Assembly (NCBI RefSeq): GCF_000717745.1
Contig: NZ_JOBH01000024.1
Coordinates: 1-64,000, forward strand
Source: Streptomyces violens
GTDB taxonomy: Bacteria > Actinomycetota > Actinomycetes > Streptomycetales > Streptomycetaceae
Direction of reading: 5' to 3'
Length of the DNA: 64,000 nucleotides
Shown here: in pieces, positions 10,319-19,247 of the stretch
Layout of the letters: each line of letters opens with the position of its first letter
Position numbering within the stretch: the first letter of the stretch is position 1
The notes under the pieces: model-generated
Database searches by the model: none
Told to the model about the DNA's origin: nothing
The model's input: only the letters and a program-made list of their open reading frames with translations
Position numbers and translations under genes: made by a program

Positions 10319-10684
10319 ATCATGGCTGGTGGAGCGCCTGGTGCGGGCCGGTCTTCGATCGAAGCACCCGGTGCGGTGGCCCGGAGGCCCTACGCGTCAC
10401 CGGAGGCCACTACCGAGGACCGGCGGCTGAGGGGCGCCCCACCCTGTCGCTATTGCGTTGTGCGCTGTTGCTTTGTGCGCTATTGGGTTGTGTCCGCACG
10501 GCGCGCCGACTGTGAGCCCGGCGCGCGGCCGCGGCGCTCGTTATCGCGCCGTCGGTATGGCGTTCTGGGACCAGACTACAAAGCTTCTGTCCACCAGGGG
10601 GTGGTGAAGGCGTCCGGTGTGTGGCGTACGGGGTTTTCCCGCGTACGGATCTTCCTGCGCACGGGCTTTCCCGCGTACGGCAAA

Positions 10685-10716
10685 GGGAGCGGCTCCCGGC
10701 CCCGGGAACCGCTCCC
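10685..10716 (-). terminator. Hairpin downstream of rpsO (terminator or processing site)
   Basis: On the RNA, GGGAGCGG-T-TCCCGG and CCGGGA-G-CCGCTCCC form a roughly 15-bp stem with one G-U pair and a 2-nt tip, starting 12 nt after the rpsO stop. It could be a partial terminator or the RNase III cleavage site known between rpsO and pnp in other bacteria. No T-run follows. Confidence 0.65.
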
Positions 10717-10727
10717 CTCACGACGTC

Positions 10728-11015
10728 TTACTTGGCGCCCGCAGCACCGCGGCGGATGCCGAGGCGCTCGACCAGCGCACGGAAGCGCGTGATGTCCTTC
10801 TTCGCCAGGTACTGCAGCAGGCGGCGGCGCTGGCCGACCAGCAGCAGCAGACCACGGCGGGAGTGGTGGTCGTGCTTGTGGGTCTTGAGGTGCTCGGTCA
10901 GGTCCGAGATGCGGCGGGAGAGCAGCGCAACCTGAACCTCGGGGGAACCGGTGTCACCCTCCTTGGTGGCGAACTCGGCCATGATCGACTTCTTCGTAGC
11001 GGCGTCGAGCGACAC
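10728..11015 (-). CDS. rpsO: 30S ribosomal protein S15
   Basis: 95 aa, the normal S15 length. Binds the central domain of 16S rRNA early in 30S assembly. The family-typical [36 protein letters not shown] and YLAKKD segments are all present. Start GTG at 11015 with AAGGAG just upstream. It is first in the rpsO-pnp-M16 operon; the promoter should lie in 11016-11185, which otherwise separates it from the decayed kinase gene. Confidence 0.97.
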   Translation of the reverse strand: MSLDAATKKSIMAEFATKEGDTGSPEVQVALLSRRISDLTEHLKTHKHDHHSRRGLLLLVGQRRRLLQYLAKKDITRFRALVERLGIRRGAAGAK

Positions 11016-11185
11016 GCGGTACTCCTTGAGTTTCCTCTGAGCCCCACCGAGCGCCTCTGGTCTGCTTCACAGAGGAGCTTCGATTACTCGGCTGGGCGTA
11101 GCCAGGGTAGCAGGGGGCGGGGGTCGGCCGTGACCGGGTGTAGTGGGGGGTGGGGCCAGGGCCACTGGGGCAGGGCGGCCGGCGG

Positions 11186-12652
11186 TCAGAAGACGGGCAT
11201 GGCGGTGAGGGTGCCGGACTGGAGGAGGAAGACGCGGTTGGTGGCGGTGGTGAGGTGCCAGGGGCCTTGGGTGCCTGGGGCGTAGGTCCAGGCGAGCGAG
11301 CCGCCCCGGGTGTCGGCGGTCGACACGCCCTCCTCTCCCTGGCCACCGGCCGGAAGCCAGACGCTGTGGCCCGCCGCGGCGGGTGCCTCCGCCGACAGGC
11401 TCCCCACGTCCAAAGGAAGCGTCCATGCCTCCGACCCGTCCTTGGTCCGGCGGGTGGAGAGGTCCGTGATGCCGGGGACGTACAGGAGGTCCCCGCGCAC
11501 AGCGGGCGCGCCGCAGCCGTCACCGCCGACCGGTCGCGACCACTTCTGCTCACCATTGGTGAGGGAGCGGGCCACCAGCTTGTCGCCGCCGGAGTAGACC
11601 GTGTCACCTGCGACGGCCGGCGTCAGGCCCCGCCCGCCCTGCTTTTCAGGCCCCATGCCTTCCGCCCCCCTGCCCGTCTCCAGGGCTGCCACCCGGCCGT
11701 CCGCACCGTGCAGGACGAGGCGCTCCCCGGCGACTGCGGCCCTCAGAGCCGGGGTGCCGTCGTCCTTCGGAACGGACCCGTCGGGTCGTGGCGGCAGGTG
11801 TTCTCCGACACTCACCGGAGCGGGCACCCGTCCAGCGGATCTTGTGCGCGACGAGGTCGACCGCGCGAATGCGGTTGTCGTGAGTGAGGACGTACACCGC
11901 GGTGTCGTCGACGGCCAGCAGCAACGCGGCTTCGGCGCTGCCGGCCAACCAGATCTGCTTGCCGTCCGCCGCGCCGATCGCGAAGACCGCGCCCTTCGCC
12001 CCAACGGTGAGCACGCTCCCATCGGGGGCTCGGAGGGCTCCTGCCGCGGTCGCCGCCGGGGGCGAGTCCCAGCGCCGCTTGCCGTCGGTCACGCGGTACG
12101 CGCGCAGCACACCGTCCGGAGCGGCGACGATCACGAGGTCCCCTGCGGGGAGCGGGGCAGGCGCCTTGGCGTGGGCGGCGTTCGGCTGCTGCCACAGCGG
12201 TTCGGGCGCGGTGCCCGGCGCGTACGAGGACAGCGGTTCGGCGTCCCACGGCTGCGGGCCGGTATCTGCGTCCTGGCCACGCAGCGCCCACCACAAGGCC
12301 GCACCGCCGCCCGCGGGAGCACGGCACCGCCGGCGGCGAAGCTCCCGAGGAGCCGACGGCGGGACATGCCTGCGGTTGCTCCGCCGGGCGAGGTGGCGGT
12401 CATCTCGGCGAGCCGCCGGGCCTCCCGCTCCCGGCGGGCGATCTCCTCCGCGAGCGGGCCGCCCTGCCAGGGGAGGGCGGCGCGGTGGGGCGGGGCCAGG
12501 CTGTGCGCGAGCCGTACGGGATCGGGGCGGGCCGCCGGGTTCTTGTCGAGGGCCTGTGCGACGAGTGCCTGCAAGACCGGCGGGACCGCGGCGAGGTCCG
12601 GCTCCCCGTGCACCACTTCGTACTGCAGTGCTGCGACGTGTGTTTCGTCGAA
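11186..12652 (-). pseudogene. Decayed serine/threonine kinase-PQQ beta-propeller gene
   Basis: Only the last part of a kinase C-lobe remains (FDETHV, then YEVVHGEPDL and ALDKNPAARPDPVRLAHSL), followed by a Tat-like or membrane stretch (RRRLLGSFAAGGA) and PQQ-propeller repeats (WDSPPAA, GKQIWLAG, HKIRWTG, KWSRPVGG, AWTYAPG). The reading frame shifts near 12310 and shifts back near 11820, so three open segments carry one ancestral protein. About 240 residues of kinase domain, including the P-loop and catalytic loop, are missing, and the remnant begins immediately after the eccD stop codon. Intact relatives in Streptomyces are membrane Ser/Thr kinases with extracellular PQQ sensors. A sequencing error could explain the two indels but not the missing kinase domain. 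Confidence 0.75.
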
Positions 12653-12664
12653 CGCGCGCCGTTA

Positions 12665-14134
12665 TTACTTGCTCGTCATTCCCCGTACCGCCATGTACAC
12701 GTTCATGACCGCAAGGCACAGCGGGATCAGCGACAGCAGAACGAGATTTTCGGCGAGCTCGGCGAAGCGGGCCCAGAAGGGGGTGACGCCCTTGCGGGGG
12801 ACGATCAGCGCGATGCCGGTCATCAGGGCAGCGGCGAGGGCGATCGCGGCGGTGAGCCAGACCGTGCGCAGGTCGGCCGCGAAGCCGCCGTCGCCGAGGA
12901 CGGCCGGCGGGTGCAGGGCCAGACCGAGGCCGAGAAGGGCGAAGGCGGCGAGACCGGCGACCAGGGCGCAGGTGACCTGGGAGGTGTAGCGGAAGAGGCG
13001 GGCCCGCATCAGCATCGACAGACCGGCGGCGAAGGCGAGGAGGTGGCCCCAGAGGGAGTCGGAGAACCCCAGGACGCCGGCCGCGAGTGTGACCACCGCG
13101 GCGCAGCCGCCGACCAGGCCGACCAGCATTTCGTGACCGCGACGGGCCTGTGCGGCGATGCGCTCCGCCTCGACAGGGCCCTCGGACTCGGGCGCGGCAT
13201 CCGGGTCGTCGTAGGTGGAGTTGGCGCGCGGCGGTGTATAGCCGATCGGGAGTCGGGCGAAGCGGGCGGAGAGACCGGGCAGGAAGGCGATCACGCCGAC
13301 GGCGACGCAGACGCAGACGGCGGCGGTCTCCAGCGGGGCCAGCCCGGTGAGGATGGCCACGAAGGTGGCGAGGGTGCCGATCGTGGCGGTGAAGGCCGCG
13401 GCGACGAACGGACCGTCACCGCTCGGTGTGAGGGCGATCAGGATCGCGGAGGCGATCAGTACGGCCACGCAGCCGAGGAGGAACTGCAGGCGGCCGACGC
13501 CCTGGCCGTCCGTGAGGGGGAGCAGCCCCGATCCGGCGATCATGACGTGCGGCAGGCCGCCGAGGCCGAGGACGATCGCCGAGGCCCGGTCGTCGTACAC
13601 CCGGGCCCGTACGGCCGCGAGCGCGACCAGCAGGACGCCGGCGACGGCGGCGAGGATGCCGGGCAGGCTGTGCATGTCGTGGCGCGCCGGGTCGGCGAAC
13701 CACAGCACGAAGCCCATGAGCACCAGCAGCACCATGGAGCCGGTGAGTCCGGCGGTGCGCATCAGGTCGTCGTTCCACAGCGTGCGGTCGCGGGTGACGG
13801 CCGAGGCCACGGCGTCGGACACGTCGTCGTAGACGGCCGGCGGCAGTGACTCGGCGAACGGACGCAGGCTCAGCACCTCGCCGTCCAGAATGCGCTGGGC
13901 GGCGAAGGACCGCGCGCCGTCCAGGACGGTGCCGTCCCTGCGGACCAGGTGGTAGCCGACGGGCGCACCGTCGGCCGGGGACTGGCCGCTCAGCCGGAGG
14001 ATCTCGGGGTAGATGTCGGCTACTGGAATGTCCTCGGGGAGCGCTACGTCAATACGGCTGTCCGGCGCGACAATTGTGACGCGGCAGAAGCCGGTCACCG
14101 CCCCCGTGGCTGCCATCGAAGCCGTCGCACTCAC
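12665..14134 (-). CDS. eccD: Type VII secretion integral membrane protein EccD
   Basis: The multi-span channel subunit of the ESX/type VII machine. After about 20 residues comes a ubiquitin-like YukD domain (FCRVTIVAPDSRIDVALPED, then YHLVRRDGTVLD and EVLSLRPF), then some 11 hydrophobic helices to the C-terminus. I chose GTG at 14134, which has GAGGGGG about 9 nt upstream and gives 489 aa; a frame to 14200 would add 22 residues of poor quality. It is divergent from eccC (start 14315). The decayed kinase gene abuts its 3' end. EccD forms the membrane core with EccB, EccC and EccE, all encoded within 13 kb. Confidence 0.9.
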   Translation of the reverse strand: MSATASMAATGAVTGFCRVTIVAPDSRIDVALPEDIPVADIYPEILRLSGQSPADGAPVGYHLVRRDGTVLDGARSFAAQRILDGEVLSLRPFAESLPPAVYDDVSDAVASAVTRDRTLWNDDLMRTAGLTGSMVLLVLMGFVLWFADPARHDMHSLPGILAAVAGVLLVALAAVRARVYDDRASAIVLGLGGLPHVMIAGSGLLPLTDGQGVGRLQFLLGCVAVLIASAILIALTPSGDGPFVAAAFTATIGTLATFVAILTGLAPLETAAVCVCVAVGVIAFLPGLSARFARLPIGYTPPRANSTYDDPDAAPESEGPVEAERIAAQARRGHEMLVGLVGGCAAVVTLAAGVLGFSDSLWGHLLAFAAGLSMLMRARLFRYTSQVTCALVAGLAAFALLGLGLALHPPAVLGDGGFAADLRTVWLTAAIALAAALMTGIALIVPRKGVTPFWARFAELAENLVLLSLIPLCLAVMNVYMAVRGMTSK

Positions 14135-14314
14135 GGGCTGATCCCCCTCATTCCCGACATTCAAGGTCTTCATTGCAGCTGCGCAATTACCGTGCGCCAC
14201 CCTAGCGCTCTTACGACAATTGACATCCCAGTAGGATCACCCGGCACGGGTGGGAGCCGTCGCCACGGGGGTGTCGGCAGCGAACAGTCCTCCCGTCAAG
14301 GGATTGGTGCGCTG

Positions 14315-17300
14315 GTGAGTCAGATCGTCGTGAAGCGTCCCCCGAGGGCTCTGCCTCCGGAGGTGCCCACGGACCCTCTGCAGCTGGAAGCTCCGCCGGA
14401 ACTGCCCAAGGGGCAGCAAGAAGGCATGCTGATGCAGATCCTGCCGACCGTGGGTATGGGCGGCGGATCGATGGTGTACTTCTTCATGCCGCAGGCGAAT
14501 CCGTTCATGCGCATCATGGGCATTCTCATGATCGCGTCGACACTGGCCATGATCGTGACGATGATCGTGCGTCATCGTCGCGGTACCCAGGGGGAGATGG
14601 CGGACACCCGCCGCGACTACCTCAAGTACCTTGCCCAGACCCGCCGTACGGTCCGCAGGACCGCACGCAAGCAGCGCGACGCGCAGTACTACCTGCACCC
14701 CTCCCCCGACCAGCTCTGGTCCCTGGTGGCCGAGGGCAGCCGGGTCTGGGAACGGCGCGTGGGCGACGAGGACTTCGGACAGGTACGCATCGGGCTCGGT
14801 GCCCAGCAGCTGGCCACGCCGCTGATCGCGCCGGACACCGCGCCGGTCGACGAACTCGAGCCGCTCACCGCGGGGGCGATGCACCAGTTCCTCACCGTGC
14901 ACGGCACCTTGGACGGACTGCCGATGGCGGTCTCGCTGCGCGCCTTCTACCACATGGCGGTCTCCGGCGAGCCCGAGTCGGTGCTCGGTACCGCGCGGTC
15001 GCTGGTCGCCTCGCTCGCCGCTCTGCACTCCCCCGACGACCTGATCATCGCGATCGCGGCCGCGCCCGGTGAGGCCGCGGAGCGCTGGGAGTGGGCGAAG
15101 TGGCTTCCGCACGTCCAGGCCCAGGGCCCGGCGGACGGCGCGGGGACACCCCGGCTCATCACGACGGACGCCTGGGAGCTGGAACAGCTGCTGTCCGTGA
15201 AGCTGGAGGGCCGGCCGCGGTTCAACGCCGGCGGCCATCCGCTGCTGGACATGCCGCATCTGCTGGTGGTTCTGGACGGTACGAACGTGCCGCCGACCTC
15301 GCTGCTCGCCTCCGCCGAAGGTCTGCAGGGCGTCACCGTCCTCGACGTCGTACCGGGTGAACTCAGCACCCGTCGCGGTGACCTGTCGGTCCTCGTACGT
15401 CCCGGCACCCTGCAGCTCGAAGCCGGGCGCGGCATGGTCTACGACGGCGTACCGGACCACCTGTCCCTGGAGGCCGCCGAGGCGCTGGCACGCCAGCTCG
15501 CGCCGCTGCGCATGGGGGCGGGCGGGGACGACGACGAGCCGTTGCTCGCCAACCTGGAGTTCACCGACCTGCTCAACCTCGGTGACGCCGCCTCCGTCGA
15601 CACCCAGCGGACCTGGCGTCCGCGCTCGCAGGCGGAACGGCTGCGGGTGCCGATCGGCGTCGGCGAGGACGGCCAGCCCGTCATGCTCGATCTCAAGGAG
15701 GCGGCACAGGACGGCATGGGACCGCACGGCCTGTGCGTCGGTGCGACCGGTTCCGGCAAGTCCGAGCTGCTGCGCACCCTCGTGCTCGGCCTGGCCGTCA
15801 CCCATTCCTCCGAGACGCTCAACTTCGTCCTCGCGGACTTCAAGGGCGGCGCCACCTTCGCCGGCATGTCCCAGATGCCGCACGTCGCCGCGGTGATCAC
15901 CAACCTGGCGGACGACCTCACGCTCGTCGACCGCATGGGCGACTCCATCCGCGGTGAGCTCAACCGCCGCCAGGAGATGCTGCGCGACGCCGGTAACTAC
16001 GCCAACATCCACGACTACGAGAAGGCCCGGCTGGCCGGCGCCCCGCTGGAGCCGATTGCCTCCCTCGTCCTGGTCATCGACGAGTTCAGCGAGCTGCTGA
16101 CCGCCAAGCCCGACTTCATCGACATGTTCATCCAGATCGGCCGCATCGGCCGGTCACTGGGTGTCCATCTGCTGCTCGCCTCGCAGCGCCTGGAGGAGGG
16201 CCGGCTGCGCGGCCTGGAGACCTACCTCTCCTACCGCGTCGGCCTGCGCACCTTCTCGGCCGCCGAGTCCCGCGCGGCCATCGGCGTCCCGGACGCGTAC
16301 CACCTGCCGTCCGTGCCCGGCTCCGGCTACCTCAAGTTCGGCACCGACGAGATGACCCGCTTCAAGGCGGCGTACGTCTCCGGCGTGTACCGCGACGGCT
16401 CCAGCGCCGACCGCGCGGCCACCGGGCCGCTGCCGGTCGACCGCCGCCCGGTGCTCTTCACGGCCGCCCCGGTGCCGGTCCACTACACGGCGCCCGACCC
16501 GGCCACGGTGCAGGTACCCGAACCGCGTCCGGCCCAGGACGACGCCCTGGCCGACACCGTCCTGGACGTCATCGTCCGCCGGCTGGAAGGCCGTGGCACC
16601 CCCGCCCACCAGGTCTGGCTGCCGCCCCTGGACACCGCGGCCCCGCTGGACGAGCTGCTGCCGGGCCTCGCACCGGTGGAGGGCCGCGGCCTGACGATGC
16701 CGGACTACCCGTACCTCGGGCAGCTCATCGTGCCACTGGGCCTCGTCGACAAGCCCTTCGAGCAGCGGCGCGACCCCCTGTACCGCGACTTCTCCGGCGC
16801 GGCCGGCCACATGCTCATCGTCGGTGGCCCCCAGTCCGGCAAGTCCACGCTCCTGCGGACGCTCATCTCGTCCTTCGCGCTCACCCACACCCCGGCCGAG
16901 GTGCAGTTCTACGGGCTGGACTTCGGTGGTGGCGGTCTGTCCGCGGTGGCCGGGCTGCCGCACGTCGGCGGGGTCGCCTCGCGCCTGGACCCGGACCGGG
17001 TACGCCGTACCGTCGCCGAGGTCGCAGGCATCCTCGCCCGCCGCGAGGAGTACTTCCGCGCCAATGGCATCGATTCCATCGCCACCTACCGCCGGATGAG
17101 GGCCCGCGGCGAGGCCGCCGACCAGGCGTGGGGCGATGTCTTCCTCGTCATCGACGGCTGGGGCAACTTCCGCGCGGAGTACGAGATGGCGGAGGCCGTC
17201 GTCAACGACATCGCCGCGCGCGGCCTCGGCTACGGCATTCACGTCGTCGTCGCGGCCACCCGCAGCATGGAGGTGCGCGCCGCCCTCAAGGACCAGCTGA

Positions 17301-18289
17301 TGAACCGGCTGGAGCTGCGGCTCGGCGACACCATGGACTCCGACTTCGACCGCAAGGTCGCTGCCAACGTCCCGGCCGGCGTGCCGGGCCGCGGCCAGAC
17401 CCCGGAGAAGCTGCACTTCATGGGGGCGCTGCCGCGCATCGACGGCATCTCGCAGTCCGGCGACCTCTCGGACGCCACGACCGAGATGAACCGCGTGATC
17501 GCGAGCCACTGGCCGTACGCACCCGCGCCCGCGGTCCGCATGCTCCCCCGCGAAGTGCCCGCGCACCAGCTCCCGAAGGGCAGCGACCACCCCGAGCGTG
17601 GTGTGGCCTTCGCCCTCGACGAGAACAACCTCGAACCGGTCTTCGTCGACTTCGAGACCGACCCGTTCTTCCTGGTCTTCGGCGACAGCGAGTCCGGCAA
17701 GACGGGCGTGCTGCGACTGCTGGCCAAGCAGATCTCCGAGCGGTACCACCCGGACGAGGCGAAGATCGTCGTCGGCGACTACCGCCGCAGCCTGCTCAGC
17801 GCGATCCCCGAGTCGCACCTTCTGGAGTACGCGCCCATGGCCAACTCCATGGAGGCGCACATGCAGGCGCTGCACGGCCTGATGGAACGCCGGGCCCCGG
17901 CGCCCGACGTCACGCCGCAGCAGCTGCGCGACCGCAGCTGGTGGTCGGGGCCGAAGATCTTCATCATCGTCGACGACTACGAGCTGGTCTCCACCTCCAG
18001 CGGCAACCCACTGGCCATCCTCACCGACAACCTGCCGTTCGCCCGTGACATCGGCATCCGCTTCATCATCGCCCGCAGCGCGGCCGGTGCCTCGCGGTCG
18101 ATGTACGAGTCCTTCATGCAGCGCATCAAGGAGCTGGGCGCCCAGGGTGTGGTCCTCTCGGGCGACCCGAACGAGGGCGACCTGCTCGGCAACGTCCGCC
18201 CCCGCCCGATGCCCCCGGGCCGCGGCTACTTCGTCTCCCGCAAGCGGGGGACGCCGCTGGTGCAGTTGGGGTGGCTGCCGGAATATTAG
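14315..18289 (+). CDS. eccC: Type VII secretion ATPase EccC (FtsK/SpoIIIE family)
   Basis: The motor of the ESX-like system, recognising C-terminal signals of WXG100 substrates. 1324 aa from GTG 14315 (protein begins SQIVVKRPPRALPPE as in other EccC; the open frame further upstream is an antisense extension over eccD). Two membrane helices lie at about 50-85, then a DUF domain. Three P-loop ATPase modules follow, with Walker A motifs GATGSGKS (about 477), GGPQSGKS (about 837) and GDSESGKT (about 1123). Walker B of module 1 is LVLVIDEFSE (about 584), with weaker equivalents FLVIDGW and FIIVDDY. EccC is fused as one chain, unlike the split EccCa/EccCb of mycobacterial ESX-1. Confidence 0.96.
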   Translation: MSQIVVKRPPRALPPEVPTDPLQLEAPPELPKGQQEGMLMQILPTVGMGGGSMVYFFMPQANPFMRIMGILMIASTLAMIVTMIVRHRRGTQGEMADTRRDYLKYLAQTRRTVRRTARKQRDAQYYLHPSPDQLWSLVAEGSRVWERRVGDEDFGQVRIGLGAQQLATPLIAPDTAPVDELEPLTAGAMHQFLTVHGTLDGLPMAVSLRAFYHMAVSGEPESVLGTARSLVASLAALHSPDDLIIAIAAAPGEAAERWEWAKWLPHVQAQGPADGAGTPRLITTDAWELEQLLSVKLEGRPRFNAGGHPLLDMPHLLVVLDGTNVPPTSLLASAEGLQGVTVLDVVPGELSTRRGDLSVLVRPGTLQLEAGRGMVYDGVPDHLSLEAAEALARQLAPLRMGAGGDDDEPLLANLEFTDLLNLGDAASVDTQRTWRPRSQAERLRVPIGVGEDGQPVMLDLKEAAQDGMGPHGLCVGATGSGKSELLRTLVLGLAVTHSSETLNFVLADFKGGATFAGMSQMPHVAAVITNLADDLTLVDRMGDSIRGELNRRQEMLRDAGNYANIHDYEKARLAGAPLEPIASLVLVIDEFSELLTAKPDFIDMFIQIGRIGRSLGVHLLLASQRLEEGRLRGLETYLSYRVGLRTFSAAESRAAIGVPDAYHLPSVPGSGYLKFGTDEMTRFKAAYVSGVYRDGSSADRAATGPLPVDRRPVLFTAAPVPVHYTAPDPATVQVPEPRPAQDDALADTVLDVIVRRLEGRGTPAHQVWLPPLDTAAPLDELLPGLAPVEGRGLTMPDYPYLGQLIVPLGLVDKPFEQRRDPLYRDFSGAAGHMLIVGGPQSGKSTLLRTLISSFALTHTPAEVQFYGLDFGGGGLSAVAGLPHVGGVASRLDPDRVRRTVAEVAGILARREEYFRANGIDSIATYRRMRARGEAADQAWGDVFLVIDGWGNFRAEYEMAEAVVNDIAARGLGYGIHVVVAATRSMEVRAALKDQLMNRLELRLGDTMDSDFDRKVAANVPAGVPGRGQTPEKLHFMGALPRIDGISQSGDLSDATTEMNRVIASHWPYAPAPAVRMLPREVPAHQLPKGSDHPERGVAFALDENNLEPVFVDFETDPFFLVFGDSESGKTGVLRLLAKQISERYHPDEAKIVVGDYRRSLLSAIPESHLLEYAPMANSMEAHMQALHGLMERRAPAPDVTPQQLRDRSWWSGPKIFIIVDDYELVSTSSGNPLAILTDNLPFARDIGIRFIIARSAAGASRSMYESFMQRIKELGAQGVVLSGDPNEGDLLGNVRPRPMPPGRGYFVSRKRGTPLVQLGWLPEY

Positions 18290-18320
18290 GACCCGCCACG
18301 CTTTCGGAGGCCACGGGAAC

Positions 18321-18348
18321 CTGTCGGGACGGACACCCGTCCCGACAG
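18321..18348. terminator. Bidirectional terminator between eccC and a WXG100 gene
   Basis: A 12-bp perfect stem, CTGTCGGGACGG (18321-18332) and CCGTCCCGACAG (18337-18348), with a 4-nt ACAC loop, 31 nt after the eccC stop. The genes converge here, so it can serve both strands. Confidence 0.75.
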
Positions 18349-18414
18349 CGAAGGCCGTCACCACATCAGCGCGCTGGCATGGCTTCAGTGCACTGACTGT
18401 GGTGACGGCCTTCG
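18349..18414. repeat. 17-bp perfect inverted repeat beside the terminator
   Basis: The arms 18349-18365 and 18398-18414 (CGAAGGCCGTCACCACA and its exact complement) are separated by 32 bp that include CAGTGCACTG. It directly follows the eccC terminator in the convergent gap. It may be a second terminator, this time for the leftward Esx operon, or a protein-binding palindrome. Confidence 0.7.
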
Positions 18415-18478
18415 ACCGTTCATGGCTGCTGCCAAGGGTGGGCACCTCCCGCGCATGCCCACCCTTGTTCCTGAGTGG

Positions 18479-18778
18479 TTACTCGAAGAACGAGGCGCCC
18501 CTCTTGTCCCCCGCCTGGTACCGGTCCCGGCCGTCGCTGACCGCGGCGGCAACTCCGCGCAGGGCTTCCTGGATCTCCTGGGTGTCCTTGGCCCACTTCT
18601 GCTGCGCCGCTACGAACGCGCCCTTGGCTTCGCCGTCCCAGATGTCGCTGACATTCTTGAGCGCCGAGTGAATCCACTGCAGGTCGTCGCTGAGACCCTT
18701 TGCTGCCTCCCTGACATCATTGGCAGCGGCATCAAGGCTCTTGTAATCGATGAGCATTTCGCCGTCGTGGCCCGCCAT
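18479..18778 (-). CDS. WXG100 family type VII secretion target (Esx protein)
   Basis: A 99-aa helical hairpin protein of the ESAT-6/CFP-10 family. The WxG turn is WDG at residues 47-49 between two amphipathic helices. A C-terminal YxxxD secretion signal is present (YQAGD, 87-91), the mark of the partner recognised by EccC. ATG 18778 follows GAGGG; an in-frame start at 18790 adds four residues. It lies 64 nt downstream of another WXG100 gene and is the last gene of a leftward operon; the two probably form a heterodimer. By role it is the EsxA/EsxB type, but which of the two cannot be settled from the sequence. Confidence 0.9.
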   Translation of the reverse strand: MAGHDGEMLIDYKSLDAAANDVREAAKGLSDDLQWIHSALKNVSDIWDGEAKGAFVAAQQKWAKDTQEIQEALRGVAAAVSDGRDRYQAGDKRGASFFE

Positions 18779-18842
18779 GGGAACCCTCACTTTCTTCTGC
18801 GTCTCAGGAGACGCTGGCTGATGATGTTCGGTCGGGCCGGAC

Positions 18843-19190
18843 TCAGTACAGGTTCAGCTTGGAAGCGCCAGAACCGATGCCGCCCCCGGCGACCACGTTC
18901 TGCCCCTTCATGGCCCGTTCCACGTCGAGGTCGGTGTTCCCCGACCCCTTGCGGTGCGCCTCGATGGCCTCCACATACCTGGCCAACTGCTTGCCCATGG
19001 CGGCGAGCTTCTGGTTGAGCTCGGTCTGCGTCGCGTTGAATCCGGCGGCGCCGATACCCTTCCAACGGCCCTCAACGCTGTCGAGAGCACGGTTGAGCTT
19101 GTTGACGTGGCTCCGGATGGATTCGGCCTTTTCGTTCAGGCGCTGCTCGAGTTTGGCGAGTTCGGCATCGGAAAGCTTCTGCCCGGCCAT
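18843..19190 (-). CDS. WXG100 family type VII secretion target (Esx protein)
   Basis: 115 aa. Coiled N-terminal helix (LAKLEQRLNEKAESIRSHVNKL), WxG turn as WKG at 43-45, then a second helix (FNATQTELNQKLAAMGKQLARYVEAI) and a Gly-rich tail. No exact YxxxD/E signal is seen, only YVEAIE, so it probably leaves the cell as the partner of the WXG100 protein encoded at 18479. It lies 57 nt after the mycosin gene. In S. coelicolor such a pair is linked to sporulation (established for its Esx genes); that role here is inference. Confidence 0.88.
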   Translation of the reverse strand: MAGQKLSDAELAKLEQRLNEKAESIRSHVNKLNRALDSVEGRWKGIGAAGFNATQTELNQKLAAMGKQLARYVEAIEAHRKGSGNTDLDVERAMKGQNVVAGGGIGSGASKLNLY

Positions 19191-19247
19191 GTCGTCGTTC
19201 CCTCTCTGTTGCTGTACATGGTGGTCAGGGACCCTACGGATGAGGTG

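Larger units (their letters stand above)
10242..10727 (-). other. 486-nt rpsO-pnp intergenic region: no gene; hairpins and repeats
   Basis: No supported coding region. From rpsO toward pnp it contains a strong hairpin (10685-10716); two copies of a 14-bp direct repeat on the plus strand, TTTCCCGCGTACGG, at 10635-10648 and 10667-10680 (32 bp apart); a less structured middle; and two tandem stem-loops just before pnp (10264-10318). The length and structure are consistent with a processed readthrough transcript plus a separate pnp promoter, as reported for this operon in other streptomycetes, but no promoter hexamers stood out. Confidence 0.7.

Noticed and set aside
11186..12652. Two or three separate small genes for the PQQ/kinase fragments
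   Set aside because: The fragments follow each other in the order of a single kinase-PQQ protein, the first and last are in the same frame, and none has its own start with a ribosome binding site, so one decayed gene is the better reading.
13949..14314. Extension of the eccC frame upstream of 14315
   Set aside because: It overlaps eccD antisense and the protein start from GTG 14315 matches the family. The extension carries no EccC features.
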